A program made the position numbers and the translations under genes. Positions 45,823 to 56,955 of a DNA stretch of 64,000 nucleotides are shown here, one piece after another. Within the stretch, counting starts at the first letter, position 1; the number at the start of each line of letters is the position of its first letter. The stretch spans positions 1 to 64,000 of the forward strand of contig QEVL01000018.1 in NCBI GenBank assembly GCA_003577305.1, given 5' to 3'. Origin of the DNA: Burkholderiales bacterium. GTDB taxonomy: Bacteria > Pseudomonadota > Gammaproteobacteria > Burkholderiales > Burkholderiaceae_E. The notes below the pieces were generated by a model. The model had not been told where the DNA came from. It saw only the letters and a program-made list of their open reading frames with translations, and ran no database searches.

Positions 45823-46124
45823 TTGCGGACTTCGGGAATCGATGAATGCGGGTGCGCACCGCCGGAACCACCCTTGCCGCAGCGCCGGCAATCATGGTCG
45901 ACCGCGGTTGCGGCCATGCAACACTACGCGCGGATTCCGGAACCCGCAAATGCCGCGCCATCCCGCGGGGCCATCCGGGGCGGCCCGCACACCAGAGCTG
46001 CGCCGTGTTGTCCGCTCGCCACCCGCGAGCGCGGATCCAGTGCAGTTCCTGCTGATTCACCCGCCTCCAGCAGGTACGATGCTGGCTGCGATGCGCCGCC
46101 GGCGCAAGCCTGCGACGACGTTCG
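45823..46124. other. 302-bp divergent intergenic region
   Basis: This lies between the starts of pyruvate carboxylase and the kexin-like protease and must hold both promoters. I see no FNR-like box, clear -35/-10 pair, terminator or small gene. Short open frames in it lack ribosome-binding sites. Confidence 0.5.
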
Positions 46125-47822
46125 ATGATTTCCTACCCGCGACGCCTGCCCATCCGCCTGCTCCGTGTGCTCCTCGGCCTCTCGATCAGCGGCCTGCTGG
46201 CCGCTTGCGGCGGCGGCGGTGGCAGCGACCCGCCGGACGGCGACAGGGAGTGCTGCTTCGTCTACGAATCGAGCTGGTTCGTTCCGGCGGTCCAGCAACC
46301 CGGGCCCGATCCGTCGCTGGGCAGGCAGTGGCATCTGCTCAATCTCGGGCAGACCGGCGGCACCCCGGGCGAAGACCTGAGTCTGCCCTGGGTGACCAGC
46401 GGCTCATGGGTGCCGGGCTTCCGGGGCGAAGAGGTGCGCGTGGCGATCGTCGACGACGCGGTCGAGGTGGTCCATCCCGACCTCACGCCGAACTTCGACG
46501 CCGGCAAGCCGGAGTCGTACTTCAACTATCGCGTTCCGGGCCAACTGCCGCTGCCGTACTACTTCGACGAGGACCACGGAACCTCGGTGGCGGGCATCGC
46601 ACTCGCCCGCGACGACAACACGCTCTTCGGTGCCGGGGTTGCGCCGCGCGCGTCGCTCGGCGTCTACAACGCGCTGGCGCGCAATCTCGACGCCGACATC
46701 GCCGACGCGCTGCGCCGCGATCCGAAAGTCACCGGCGTCTACAACAACAGCTGGGGCTCGCCGGACAACGGCGTGCTCAATCCGGCCGAAGCGGGTTTCG
46801 TCGCCGCGATCACTGCTGGCGTCGAGGGCACGAAGAGCGTCGAAGCGGGCCGCAACGGCAAGGGCTCGATCTACGTGTTTCCCGCAGGCAACGGCGGCTG
46901 CTACCTGCAGCACGCCGACGGCTCCTGCGCGATGTCCGAGAACTCGAATTACGACGGCTACGTGAACAAGCGCGGCGTGATCGCGGTCTGCGCCGTCGAC
47001 GACACGGGCCGCGCACCCTATTACGCGGAACCCGGCGCCAACATCCTGGTCTGCGGCCGTTCGGGCAATACACGCGTGGGCATCACGACACTCGTGCCGC
47101 AGGGCGCCGAGCGCACCGACTTCAACGGAACCTCGGCCAGCGCACCGATGGTGTCGGGCATCGTCGCGCTGATCCTGAAGGAAAGACCCGAGCTGAGCTG
47201 GCGCGACGTGCGCCTGATCCTGGCGAAGTCGGCGCGACAGAACGATCCCGGCGATCCGGGCTGGACGAGCGGCTTCGGCCTGCACTTCAATCCGAAATAC
47301 GGCTTCGGAGCGGCCGACGCGGCTGCAGCCGTGGCGCTGGCGAAAACCTGGACATCGATCGACAATGGCAGTCCGGTCATGAAGAGCTGCACCGTCGATC
47401 GATCCTTCGTGCCGGCCCGCGGCATTCCCGACGACCCGGCCACGCCGGTGACCGACAGCATCGGCATCGATGCGAGCAGCTGCATGACGGACATCACGCG
47501 CGTCGAGTTCGTCGAGGTGCGTTTCAGGGCCACCCACAGCTATGCCGGTGACCTGCGCATCGAACTGATCAGTCCGGCCGGCCAGGTGAGCCTGCTGGCG
47601 AACGAACGCGTCTGCAACCTCGACAACGACGCGGTCGCCGACAGCTGCGGCAACTACGACGATCCGGGCCTGCCGCCCTCGGGCTGGCAATTCGGATCGG
47701 TGCGCCATCTCGAAGAACCCGCGGCAGGCACCTGGACCTTGCGGGTCACCGACGCACAAGCAGGCGACGAAGGCCGCTGGAGCTCCTGGGGTCTTACCGT
47801 CTGGGGACGACAGGAACCGTGA
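46125..47822 (+). CDS. Kexin-like S8 serine protease lipoprotein with P-domain
   Basis: This 565-residue predicted outer-envelope lipoprotein has lipobox SGLLAAC (C28). The subtilase domain starts at about 66 (GRQWHLLNLGQTG) with catalytic D110 (IVDDAVEV), H151 (DEDHGTSVAG), oxyanion N256 (PAGNGG) and S337 (NGTSASAPMVSG). A P/homoB domain occupies about 430-563 (ATHSYAGDLRIELISPAGQ; EPAAGTWTLRVTDAQAGDEG). Only about 38 residues separate the lipobox from the mature domain, too few for the usual inhibitory propeptide. Its stop overlaps the next gene, whose product resembles a propeptide. Confidence 0.9.
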   Translation: MISYPRRLPIRLLRVLLGLSISGLLAACGGGGGSDPPDGDRECCFVYESSWFVPAVQQPGPDPSLGRQWHLLNLGQTGGTPGEDLSLPWVTSGSWVPGFRGEEVRVAIVDDAVEVVHPDLTPNFDAGKPESYFNYRVPGQLPLPYYFDEDHGTSVAGIALARDDNTLFGAGVAPRASLGVYNALARNLDADIADALRRDPKVTGVYNNSWGSPDNGVLNPAEAGFVAAITAGVEGTKSVEAGRNGKGSIYVFPAGNGGCYLQHADGSCAMSENSNYDGYVNKRGVIAVCAVDDTGRAPYYAEPGANILVCGRSGNTRVGITTLVPQGAERTDFNGTSASAPMVSGIVALILKERPELSWRDVRLILAKSARQNDPGDPGWTSGFGLHFNPKYGFGAADAAAAVALAKTWTSIDNGSPVMKSCTVDRSFVPARGIPDDPATPVTDSIGIDASSCMTDITRVEFVEVRFRATHSYAGDLRIELISPAGQVSLLANERVCNLDNDAVADSCGNYDDPGLPPSGWQFGSVRHLEEPAAGTWTLRVTDAQAGDEGRWSSWGLTVWGRQEP

Positions 47823-48409
47823 TGCGATCCGCAATCGTGACGCTGGCGGGCCTGGCCTTTGCCGCCTGGTCGCTCGCCGGTGAACCGGGGCGCCCATTGC
47901 CGAAAAAACCGGGCCCGGTGCCGGCGGACAAGGCGGCAGCCGCGGCGATCGGCAAGCCGGCCAATGCATCGGCCGGGCACTACTGGTACGAGAACGGCCA
48001 GAGGAAGGCCCTGCGGATCGACCCCGCCTGGGTCGCCGATTTCTCCTCGCCCGGCAGACCCGAACGGGGCAGGCCGCGCACGCCGCTGAAACGCTTCATC
48101 GGCGGCGAGAAGGCGCTCGAGACGCTGCCTGGCGGGGCATCACCGGTGTTCCGCGACGCCAACGGCGCCGCGCGCGCACTGGGCGGCGGTGTCATCGTGC
48201 GGCTGCGCGCAGCCGACCTGCCCCACGCACGCGCGCGCCTGGCCGACGCCGGCCTGGTGCCGGTGCGGCCGCTCGACCCCGAAGGTCGCACCTGGCTGGT
48301 CGATTCGCCGCCGGGGCTGCCGTCGCTGGCACTCGCCAACCAGCTGCACGAGAGCGGCAGGTTCGAAGCGGCCAGCCCGAACTGGTGGCGGCCCCGCGCA
48401 CTGAAGTAG
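47822..48409 (+). CDS. Secreted propeptide-like partner (candidate external chaperone/inhibitor of the protease)
   Basis: This 195-residue protein has a signal peptide (RSAIVTLAGLAFAAWSLAG), a Pro/Ala-rich linker and a C-terminal domain (about 118-195). The pattern VIVRLRAADLPHARARLADA, then GLVPVRPL, RTWLVDSPPG, LALANQLHESGRFEAASPNW resembles the N-terminal prodomain of bacterial subtilases, including the final SPN. It overlaps the protease stop by one base. In Aeromonas sobria a kexin-like protease needs a small downstream-encoded chaperone. The same arrangement here is inferred. The C-terminal end (WWRPRALK) could enter the active site. Confidence 0.65.
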   Translation: MRSAIVTLAGLAFAAWSLAGEPGRPLPKKPGPVPADKAAAAAIGKPANASAGHYWYENGQRKALRIDPAWVADFSSPGRPERGRPRTPLKRFIGGEKALETLPGGASPVFRDANGAARALGGGVIVRLRAADLPHARARLADAGLVPVRPLDPEGRTWLVDSPPGLPSLALANQLHESGRFEAASPNWWRPRALK

Positions 48410-48451
48410 CGACGCGCCGCAAGCTGCGCAACCTCGTCCCGGAACCCGCGA

Positions 48452-49711
48452 ATGCTCCCCAGCGTCGAGTGGCCCTACGTCGAGACCCTGCTGCGGCTGT
48501 CGCTGGGGCTCTCGCTCGGGCTGCTGATCGGACTCGAACGCGAGCGCAGCGCGAAGGAAGCGGGCCTGCGCACTTTCGCGTTCATCGCCGTGATGGGCAC
48601 GCTCGGCGGGCTCATGGGCGATGCATTCGCGCTCGTGTCGCTGGGGCTCACCGCACTGCTGACGGTCTACCTGAACGTGCGGACCCTGATGGAGCGCGAG
48701 GGCGCGGAACTGACCACCTCGGCGGCGATGCTGCTCACCTGCCTGGCCGGCATCCTGTGCGGGCTCGGGCACCGGCTGACTCCGGCCGCGATCATCGTCT
48801 CGACCACCGCATTGCTGGCGTGGAAGCGTCCGCTGTCCGGTTTCACCCGGGGGCTGACCGAAGCCGAGGTGCGCTCGGCGATCGTGCTGGCGATTCTCGC
48901 GATCGTGATCTATCCCGCCTTGCCCGAGGGCAGCGTGGGCCCGATGTCACTCATCGAGCCGCGGGCCGCCTGGATCACGGTGCTGCTCATCGCCGGGATC
49001 GGCTTCATCAACTACATTCTCTGGAAACTCTACGGCAGCCGCGGCGCCGACATCGCCGGCTTCCTCGGAGGCCTGGTGAACAGCAGCGTGACCGTGAGCG
49101 AACTCGCTTCGCGCGCGGCCAGCGCGCGCCCCGAAATGGTCCACGGGGCCTACCGGGGCGTCATTCTCGCCACTGCGGCGATGCTCACGCGCAACATCGT
49201 GCTGCTCGGAATCCTGGCGCCCAGCGCCCTCTTCTACTGCCTCGGCGCGTTCGCGCCGATGCTGCTGTGCTGCCTGCTGCTGCTCAGGCTGAATCGCCGA
49301 TTCGAGCTGTCCCGCAGCGAAGACCCGTCGGCCGCCCTCGAGCTGCCGTTCTCGCTCACCGTGGCGCTCAAGTACGGGCTGCTGTTCCTGCTGCTCACCG
49401 TGGTCAGTTCGCTCACGCTCAATCTCCTTGGCGAGGCCGCCTTCTATGCGGTGAGTTTCGTCGGAGGACTGCTCTCGAGCGCCAGTGCGGTGGCATCGGC
49501 TGCCGCGCTGGTGGCGCAGCAAACCATCGACCCCTGGCAGGGCGCCATTGGCGCGCTGCTCGCTTCGCTGGCGAGCGTGGTGATCAACGTGCCGTTCATG
49601 ATGCGGGCGCGCAATCCGCAACTGACGCGCCGGCTCGCGATCGCGATGACCGCCATCACTGCCTGCGGCATCGCGGGAATGCTCGCCTGGGCGCTCGCGG
49701 GGCGAGCGTAG
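48452..49711 (+). CDS. MgtC/SapB-DUF4010 membrane protein
   Basis: This 419-residue protein has an N-terminal MgtC-like part (LSLGLLIGLERERSAKEAGL, then RTFAFIAVMGTLGG) and a C-terminal DUF4010 part (LGGLVNSSVTVSELASRAAS; FVGGLLSSASAVASAAALVA), with about twelve hydrophobic helices. Function in the family is unsettled; Mg2+ stress or membrane energetics are proposed. It starts 42 bp after the propeptide-like gene, possibly cotranscribed. Confidence 0.88.
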   Translation: MLPSVEWPYVETLLRLSLGLSLGLLIGLERERSAKEAGLRTFAFIAVMGTLGGLMGDAFALVSLGLTALLTVYLNVRTLMEREGAELTTSAAMLLTCLAGILCGLGHRLTPAAIIVSTTALLAWKRPLSGFTRGLTEAEVRSAIVLAILAIVIYPALPEGSVGPMSLIEPRAAWITVLLIAGIGFINYILWKLYGSRGADIAGFLGGLVNSSVTVSELASRAASARPEMVHGAYRGVILATAAMLTRNIVLLGILAPSALFYCLGAFAPMLLCCLLLLRLNRRFELSRSEDPSAALELPFSLTVALKYGLLFLLLTVVSSLTLNLLGEAAFYAVSFVGGLLSSASAVASAAALVAQQTIDPWQGAIGALLASLASVVINVPFMMRARNPQLTRRLAIAMTAITACGIAGMLAWALAGRA

Positions 49712-49723
49712 CGTGAGCCGCCT

Positions 49724-50389
49724 CTAAGGCCCGGGCTCCAGCGGCACCTCGACCCGGCGCGTCACCCCGCTCGGACCCGGAAAGTCGCCGAGAATCGCCC
49801 GCGCGAGCAGCGGCAGCACTTCGGCAGGCGTCGACGATTCGAGCCCGTCGCTGACCGCGGTGCCTTCGTAGACGCGCCGCGGCGGCCGCGCCGCGAGGTC
49901 TTCGATCTCGACGCGCAGCCGGTATTCGTACCAGGCACGCATGTATTCCATCGGGTAATAGCCCGGCCCCCACCACGGCCACGGTCCGCCCATGCCCACG
50001 CCGCCGCGCGATCCCCAGGTACCCCACCAGAAATACGGCTGCACTACCGGATAGGGCTCGACGAGGCGGCCCAGCTGCCGCATGACGCGATAGTCGAACG
50101 AGACCGAAAACCGCGGATCGGCCGCTTCGCGAAAGCCGGCGCGGGCCAGTTCGGCGCGCATCACGCGCTCCCAGGCAGCGTGTTCCAGGCTGTCGCGCTG
50201 CGCGGCGCTGCGCACGAATCGATACGTGCGCGGCGCATCGGCCGGCCATTCGTGGAAAGCGGTGAGCTGCCCGCGCAGCGGCGTCGCGCAACCGGCCAGC
50301 AGCACCGCCAGTCCGGTCACGATGCCGGCCAGCCAGCGGCGCGCCGGCCCGGGGCGGAGAGCGCCGCCCGAACGCTTACAATCGTCCAT
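49724..50389 (-). CDS. DUF4136-family lipoprotein
   Basis: This roughly 221-residue protein has a signal sequence and lipobox (GLAVLLAGC), then the DUF4136 pattern (FHEWPADAPRTYRFVRSAAQ; DPRFSVSFDYRV) and a Trp/Gly/Pro-rich loop (YFWWGTWGSRGGVGMGGPWP). It is probably an envelope lipoprotein of unknown role. The start ATG 50389 is 19 bp from the divergent pepN start; an earlier in-frame ATG overlaps pepN. Confidence 0.8.
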   Translation of the reverse strand: MDDCKRSGGALRPGPARRWLAGIVTGLAVLLAGCATPLRGQLTAFHEWPADAPRTYRFVRSAAQRDSLEHAAWERVMRAELARAGFREAADPRFSVSFDYRVMRQLGRLVEPYPVVQPYFWWGTWGSRGGVGMGGPWPWWGPGYYPMEYMRAWYEYRLRVEIEDLAARPPRRVYEGTAVSDGLESSTPAEVLPLLARAILGDFPGPSGVTRRVEVPLEPGP

Positions 50390-50408
50390 CACCTGCCTGT
50401 TGCCACTC

Positions 50409-53171
50409 ATGCGTACCGACCAGCCCGTCACCATCCGACGCGCCGACTATACGCCGCCCGCCTTCCTGGTGGACGACGTGCGGCTCGAGTTCGATCTCGA
50501 TCACGACGATACCCTGGTGCGCGCCGCGCTGCATCTGCGGCGCAACCCGGCGCACCGCGGCGTCGAGGGCGAACCAGCGCCGCTGGTACTGGACGGCGAA
50601 CAGCTTTCGCTGGTCGAGCTGCGCATCGACGGCAGGCCACTGGCCCCGCACGAATTCGCGATCGACGGCGACACGCTGTCGATACCTGCGGCGCCCGAGC
50701 GCTTCGAGCTGTCGACCGTGTCACGCATCGTGCCTGCCGCGAACACCTCGCTGAGCGGTCTTTATGTCTCGAACGGCAATTTCTTCACCCAGTGCGAAGC
50801 CGAGGGTTTCCGCCGCATCACCTGGTTTCCCGACCGCCCCGACGTGATGGCCCGCTATACGGTGACGCTGCGCGCGCCGCGCGAGCGCTGCCCGGTGCTG
50901 CTGTCGAACGGCAATCTGGTCGCCAGCGGCGACTGCGAGGCGATCGGCGCCGACGGCGCCGATCGCCGCGGCTGGCACTGGGCCACCTGGGAAGATCCGT
51001 TCCCGAAGCCCAGCTACCTGTTCGCAGTGGTCGCTGGCAGGCTGGTGGCCACCGAACGCCGCTTGCGCACGCGCTCGGGGCGCGAAGTGCTGCTGCAGGT
51101 CTGGGTCGAGCCGGGCAACGAAGATCGCACCGATCACGCGATGCAGTCGCTGGTGCGCGCGATCCGCTGGGACGAAGAGCGCTTCGGCCTCGAGCTCGAT
51201 CTCGACCGCTTCATGATCGTCGCGGTGGGCGACTTCAACATGGGGGCGATGGAGAACAAGGGGCTGAACATCTTCAACACGAAGTACGTGTTCGCCAATC
51301 CGCGCATCGCCACCGACCAGGATTTCGCCGCGATCGAGTCGGTGGTCGGCCACGAGTACTTCCACAACTGGACCGGCAACCGCGTGACCTGCCGCGACTG
51401 GTTCCAGCTCACACTGAAAGAAGGCCTCACCGTCTTTCGCGACCAGGAATTCTCGGCCGACATGCTGGCCGCGCGCAGCGCGACGCCCGAAGCGGCGGCG
51501 AGCGCGCGCGCTGTCAAGCGCATCGAGGACGTGCGCGTGCTGCGCGCGGCGCAGTTCCCCGAAGACGCCGGCCCGATGGCGCACCCGATCCGGCCCGACA
51601 GCTACCAGGAGATCAACAACTTCTACACCGTCACGGTCTACGAGAAAGGCGCCGAGGTGATCCGCATGCTGCAGACGCTGGTCGGCCGCGACGGCTTCCG
51701 CCGCGGCATGGACCTCTATTTCGAGCGGCACGACGGCCATGCAGTCACCTGCGACGACTTCGTCGCCGCGATCGCCGACGCCAACGCAGTCGCGCTCGGG
51801 CAGTTCGGGCGCTGGTACTCGCAGGCCGGCACGCCGCGGTTGCGCGCCAGTGGCCGGTACGACGCGCAGGCACGCCGCTACCTGCTCTCGATCGAGCAGT
51901 CCTGCCCCCCCTCGCCCGGGCAGCCGGAGAAGGCGCCGTTTCACATCCCGCTCGCGCTCGGGCTGGTCGGGCCCGACGGCCGCGACTGCGAATTGCGCAT
52001 TTCCGAAGAGCGCGACGGCGCGCTGCGGCCGGTCGCAGCGCCCGCCGAGGCCGGCGCGCACGGGCACACCGTGGTGCTCGACGTCACCGAACCGCGCCAC
52101 GTGTTCGTCTTCGAAGGCATCGGCGCCACGCCGGTTCCCTCGCTCGCGCGCAACTTCTCGGCGCCGGTGCTGATCGAGTTCGACCACGACGACGCGCAGC
52201 TCGCCTTCCTCGCCGCGCACGACAGCGATCCGTTCAACCGCTGGGAGGCCGCGCAGCGGCTGGCAAGCGACGCGGTGCTCGCGATCGTCGGCGGCGCCGA
52301 TGCGATGCGCCGCAGTGTGCCGCTGGCCGAGGTGCTCGGACGGCTGCTCGAAGACGAATCGCTCGACCCGGCATTTCGCGACCAGCTGTTCGTGCTGCCC
52401 TCCGAGGGATTCATCGCGGAACAGCTCGCCGTGATCGATCCGGTGGCGCTGCGCGGCGCGCGCAACGCGCTGCGCCGCAGCGTCGCAACGGCACTCGCCG
52501 AACGCTGGGCGCCCGCCTGGGCGAAGCTGCGCGACCCGCGCCCCTGGTCGCCCGAGCCGGCCGCCGCCGGACGGCGCGCGCTGAAGAACACGGTGCTCTC
52601 CTGGTGGGTCGAGACGCAGGCGCCCGAGGCGATCGCCGCGGCCGCTGCACAGTTCGGGCACGCCGACAACATGACCGATCGCGCCGGCGCACTGCACGCA
52701 CTGCTGCGCACCGCTGCGCCCGAGCGCGAGGCGGCGCTCGCGAGCTTCGGACTCGACTTCGCCGACGAGCCGCTGGTGCTCGACAAGTGGTTCGCGATGC
52801 AGGCGACGATGCACCGTCACCCCGGAGATCCTCCGGTGCTGGGGCGGGTGCGCGCGCTGCTCGGGCACCCCGCCTTCTCCATTCGCAACCCGAACCGGGT
52901 GCGCGCGCTGGTGGGCAGCTTCTGCAACGGCAACCTCGCCGAGTTCCACGCCGCCGACGGTTCGGGCTACGCGTTCTGGCGCGAGCAGGTACTGGCGATC
53001 GACGCGATCAACCCGCAGGTGGCCGCGCGGCTGGCGCGCGCACTCGACCGCTGGCGCAAGTTCACGCCCGAGCGGCAGCTGGCAATGCGCGCGGCGCTCG
53101 AAGAGGTGGCTGCGCACGAGCCGCTGTCGGCCGATCTGCGCGAGATCGTCGGCAAGGCGCTCGGGTCCTGA
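50409..53171 (+). CDS. pepN: Aminopeptidase N
   Basis: This 920-residue M1 metallopeptidase is of the long bacterial PepN type. The substrate-anchoring GAMEN motif is at 279-283 and the zinc site HEYFH at 315-319, with the second Glu in LKEGLTVFRDQEFSADM. The C-terminal helical domain is complete (LGHPAFSIRNPNRVRALVGS; LDRWRKFTPERQLAMRAALE). It cleaves N-terminal residues from peptides in the cytosol. fbp follows 24 bp later, a typical Burkholderiales order. Confidence 0.96.
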   Translation: MRTDQPVTIRRADYTPPAFLVDDVRLEFDLDHDDTLVRAALHLRRNPAHRGVEGEPAPLVLDGEQLSLVELRIDGRPLAPHEFAIDGDTLSIPAAPERFELSTVSRIVPAANTSLSGLYVSNGNFFTQCEAEGFRRITWFPDRPDVMARYTVTLRAPRERCPVLLSNGNLVASGDCEAIGADGADRRGWHWATWEDPFPKPSYLFAVVAGRLVATERRLRTRSGREVLLQVWVEPGNEDRTDHAMQSLVRAIRWDEERFGLELDLDRFMIVAVGDFNMGAMENKGLNIFNTKYVFANPRIATDQDFAAIESVVGHEYFHNWTGNRVTCRDWFQLTLKEGLTVFRDQEFSADMLAARSATPEAAASARAVKRIEDVRVLRAAQFPEDAGPMAHPIRPDSYQEINNFYTVTVYEKGAEVIRMLQTLVGRDGFRRGMDLYFERHDGHAVTCDDFVAAIADANAVALGQFGRWYSQAGTPRLRASGRYDAQARRYLLSIEQSCPPSPGQPEKAPFHIPLALGLVGPDGRDCELRISEERDGALRPVAAPAEAGAHGHTVVLDVTEPRHVFVFEGIGATPVPSLARNFSAPVLIEFDHDDAQLAFLAAHDSDPFNRWEAAQRLASDAVLAIVGGADAMRRSVPLAEVLGRLLEDESLDPAFRDQLFVLPSEGFIAEQLAVIDPVALRGARNALRRSVATALAERWAPAWAKLRDPRPWSPEPAAAGRRALKNTVLSWWVETQAPEAIAAAAAQFGHADNMTDRAGALHALLRTAAPEREAALASFGLDFADEPLVLDKWFAMQATMHRHPGDPPVLGRVRALLGHPAFSIRNPNRVRALVGSFCNGNLAEFHAADGSGYAFWREQVLAIDAINPQVAARLARALDRWRKFTPERQLAMRAALEEVAAHEPLSADLREIVGKALGS

Positions 53172-53195
53172 GTTTCGGGCAACAGGAGAACCCCC

Positions 53196-54198
<1,003 letters not shown>

Positions 54199-54209
<11 letters not shown>

Positions 54210-56940
54210 GTCTCCAGACGCGCTTGAGTGCAGGGTCGTCCTCGTCGGTCTCGATGCGAAAGCCGAGCGCGCGCATCAGGCCGATCATCGGTGCATTGAT
54301 CGCGAGCACGTAGCCGTCGATGCGCTTCAGGCCCTTGTCGCGCGCCGCGTCGACGATCGACAGCATCAGCGTCGTGCCCAGCCCCTGTCCGTGGAAGCGG
54401 TCGGCGATCGCGATCGCGAACTCGCAGGTCTCGCGGTCGGGGTTGAGCAGGTAGCGCACCACGCCGATGATGGTCTCGTCGCCGTCCTCGGCCTGCGGAT
54501 CGCCGGGGGCGATCGTGGCCACCAGCGCCAGTTCGCGGTCGTAGTCGATCTGCGTGTAGCGCGCGAGCATCTGTGGCGTGAGTTCGGTGAGCGTCGAGAT
54601 GAAGCGGAAGTAGCGCGACTGCTCCGAGAGTCCGCGCACGAAGCGCTGCAGCCGCGTGCCGTCCTCGGCGCGGATCGGCCGGATCGTGTACCAGCGCCCG
54701 TCGCGCAGCGCGCGCTCGCCCACCATGTGGGCCGGGTAGGGCATGATCGCCATGTGCCCGTGGCGCGCGCCGGCCGCCGCCTGTCCGGGCAGCCAGGTGC
54801 GCGGCGTCTCGCGATCGATCACGACCCGGCCGTCGACCGCCACCACATCGCCGCCCTCGGCGATGATCGGGTTGATGTCCATCTCGGCGATCTGCGGCAG
54901 TTCGCACACCATTTCGGACACGCGCACCAGCAACCGCACCAGCGCCTCGACGTCGATCGGCGGCGCGCCGCGGAATTCGCCCAGCGTCTGCGCGACACGG
55001 GTGCGCGCGATCATGCTGCGCGCGAGAAAACCGTTCAGCGGCGGCAACTCGAGCGTGGTGTCGCGCACCACCTCCACCCGCGTGCCGCCGGTGCCGAAAG
55101 CGATCACCGGACCGAAGAGCCGGTCGCGGAACACGCCCACGTAGAGCTCGCGCCCGTGGCGCCCCGACTTCATCGCCTGCAGCGTCACGCCGTCGAGCCG
55201 CGCGTCGGGCCGCGCCGCGCGCACTGCATCGATGATCGCGACGTACTGGCTCCTCGCTTCCCCGGCATTGCGCACGTTCAGCACCACGCCGCCGACGTCG
55301 CTCTTGTGCGCCACGTCGGCCGAGCTGATCTTCATCGCCACCGGAAAACCGATCTGCGCGGCAAGCGTCGCCGCCTCCTCCGCGTCGCGCGCCAGTACGG
55401 TGCGGTTCACCGGCACGCGGAAGGCCTCGAGCAACGCCTTCGACTCCAGCTCGGTCAGCGACTCGCGTCCGGCGGCCAGCGCCTCGTCGATCACGCGGCG
55501 CGCCGCGTCGAGGTCGGGCGGAGTCATCGCCGACAACGAGGTGGGCACCTGCTGCGAGAGCAGCTGGTTCTGGTAGTAGGTGACGACGGTCGAGAACGCG
55601 TCTACCGCCGCCTCCGGGGTGCGAAACACCGGCACGCCGGCCGCGTCCAGGCGAGCGCGCAACGCGCGTGCGGAGCTGTCGCCCAGCCAGCAGGCGAACA
55701 GCGGCTTGACCAGCGTGCGCGCAATCGTCGCGACGCGATCGGTGATCGCCTCGGCCGGCACGCCGGCGTACGGAGTCATCATCGCCAGCATCGCGTCGCA
55801 CTCGGGGTCGTAGGCGATCGATTCGATCGCCGCCGCGTACGCGTCGGCGCCGGCTGCCATGCCCAGGTTCAGCGGGTTCACGATCTCCACGCCCGGCAGC
55901 GCATCGCCGAGCCGGCGGGCGGTCGGCGGCGTGAACGGCGCCAGGCGTATGCCCTGGAAGAAGGCCTGGTCGGCCGCCAGCACCGCCGGGCCGTTGCCGT
56001 TGGAGATCACCGCGAGCCGCTTGCCGATCGGCCAGTTGCGCGACGCGAGATAGCGCACCGCGGTGAACAGTTGCGTGAACAGGCGCACCTGCACGACGCC
56101 CGCGCGGCGCAGCGCCGCGGTGTAGACGGCGTCACCGGCCACGATCGCGCCTGAATGCGTGCGCGCGCCGGGCCGGGCGGCGTGGTCGCGCCCTCCCTTG
56201 AGCACGACCACCGGCTTCACCGTGGCCAGCGCGCGCAACGCGCTCATGAAGCTGCGCGAATCGCGCACCGCCTCGAGATAGACGACCACCGCGCGGGTCG
56301 CCGGGTCGCTCGCGAGGAAGTCGAGCACCTGCGCGACATCGACGTCGACCTCGGCGCCGAGCGAAACGGCCAGCGAGAAGCCGATCGCGCTGTCTCCCGC
56401 CCAGTCGAGCACGGCAGCGTTGAGCACCCCCGACTGCGACACAAGCGCAACGTTGCCCGCGGGCGGCATCGCGCCCATGCGACCGGCGTTCAGTCGGCGC
56501 GGCGGCCGCACGAACCCCATGGTCGCCGGCCCGAGCAGCCGGATGCGCGCCTTGCGGGCGATCGCTGCGAGCTCGCGCGAGCGTTCGGGCGTCGCGTGCG
56601 GCGACAGCAGCACCGCGCAGCGCACGCGCAATGCGGCGGCCGTTCGCAGCGCCTGCTCCTCGCGCTCGGCGCCGACCGCGATCAGCGCGAGGTCGCAGCA
56701 CGGCGGCACGTCTTCGGCGCCCTCTGCACTCTTGACGCCCTCTGCACCCCCGGCACTGCGAATGCCGCCGGAGCCCGCGCCGGCCGGGGCCTCGCCGAGC
56801 ACCACGCGCCGCGCCTGCACTTTCGCCTCGTCCAGCTGTCGCGCCAGTTCGCCGATCCAGCCGGGCAGCTCGCCCGGCTCGACCAGCAGCACCACGGTGG
56901 CGGGGTCGAAGAGTGCGGCCAGCTCGTGCAGGTGCTGCAT
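54199..56940 (-). CDS. Protein acetyltransferase: NDP-forming acyl-CoA synthetase fused to GNAT (Pat/Pka type)
   Basis: This 913-residue protein has a CoA-binding Rossmann part (about 1-200; [20 protein letters not shown]), a succinyl-CoA-ligase-like part ([20 protein letters not shown], then NPLN) and an ATP-grasp domain (about 480-700; [20 protein letters not shown], then GGV). A C-terminal GNAT domain (about 745-910; [36 protein letters not shown]) completes it. Homologues acetylate lysines of metabolic enzymes such as acetyl-CoA synthetase. Residues about 55-82 contain a short near-repeat ([16 protein letters not shown]). The deacetylase gene lies 15 bp upstream on the same strand. Confidence 0.92.
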
Positions 56941-56955
56941 CGCCGGGCCCGCGCG

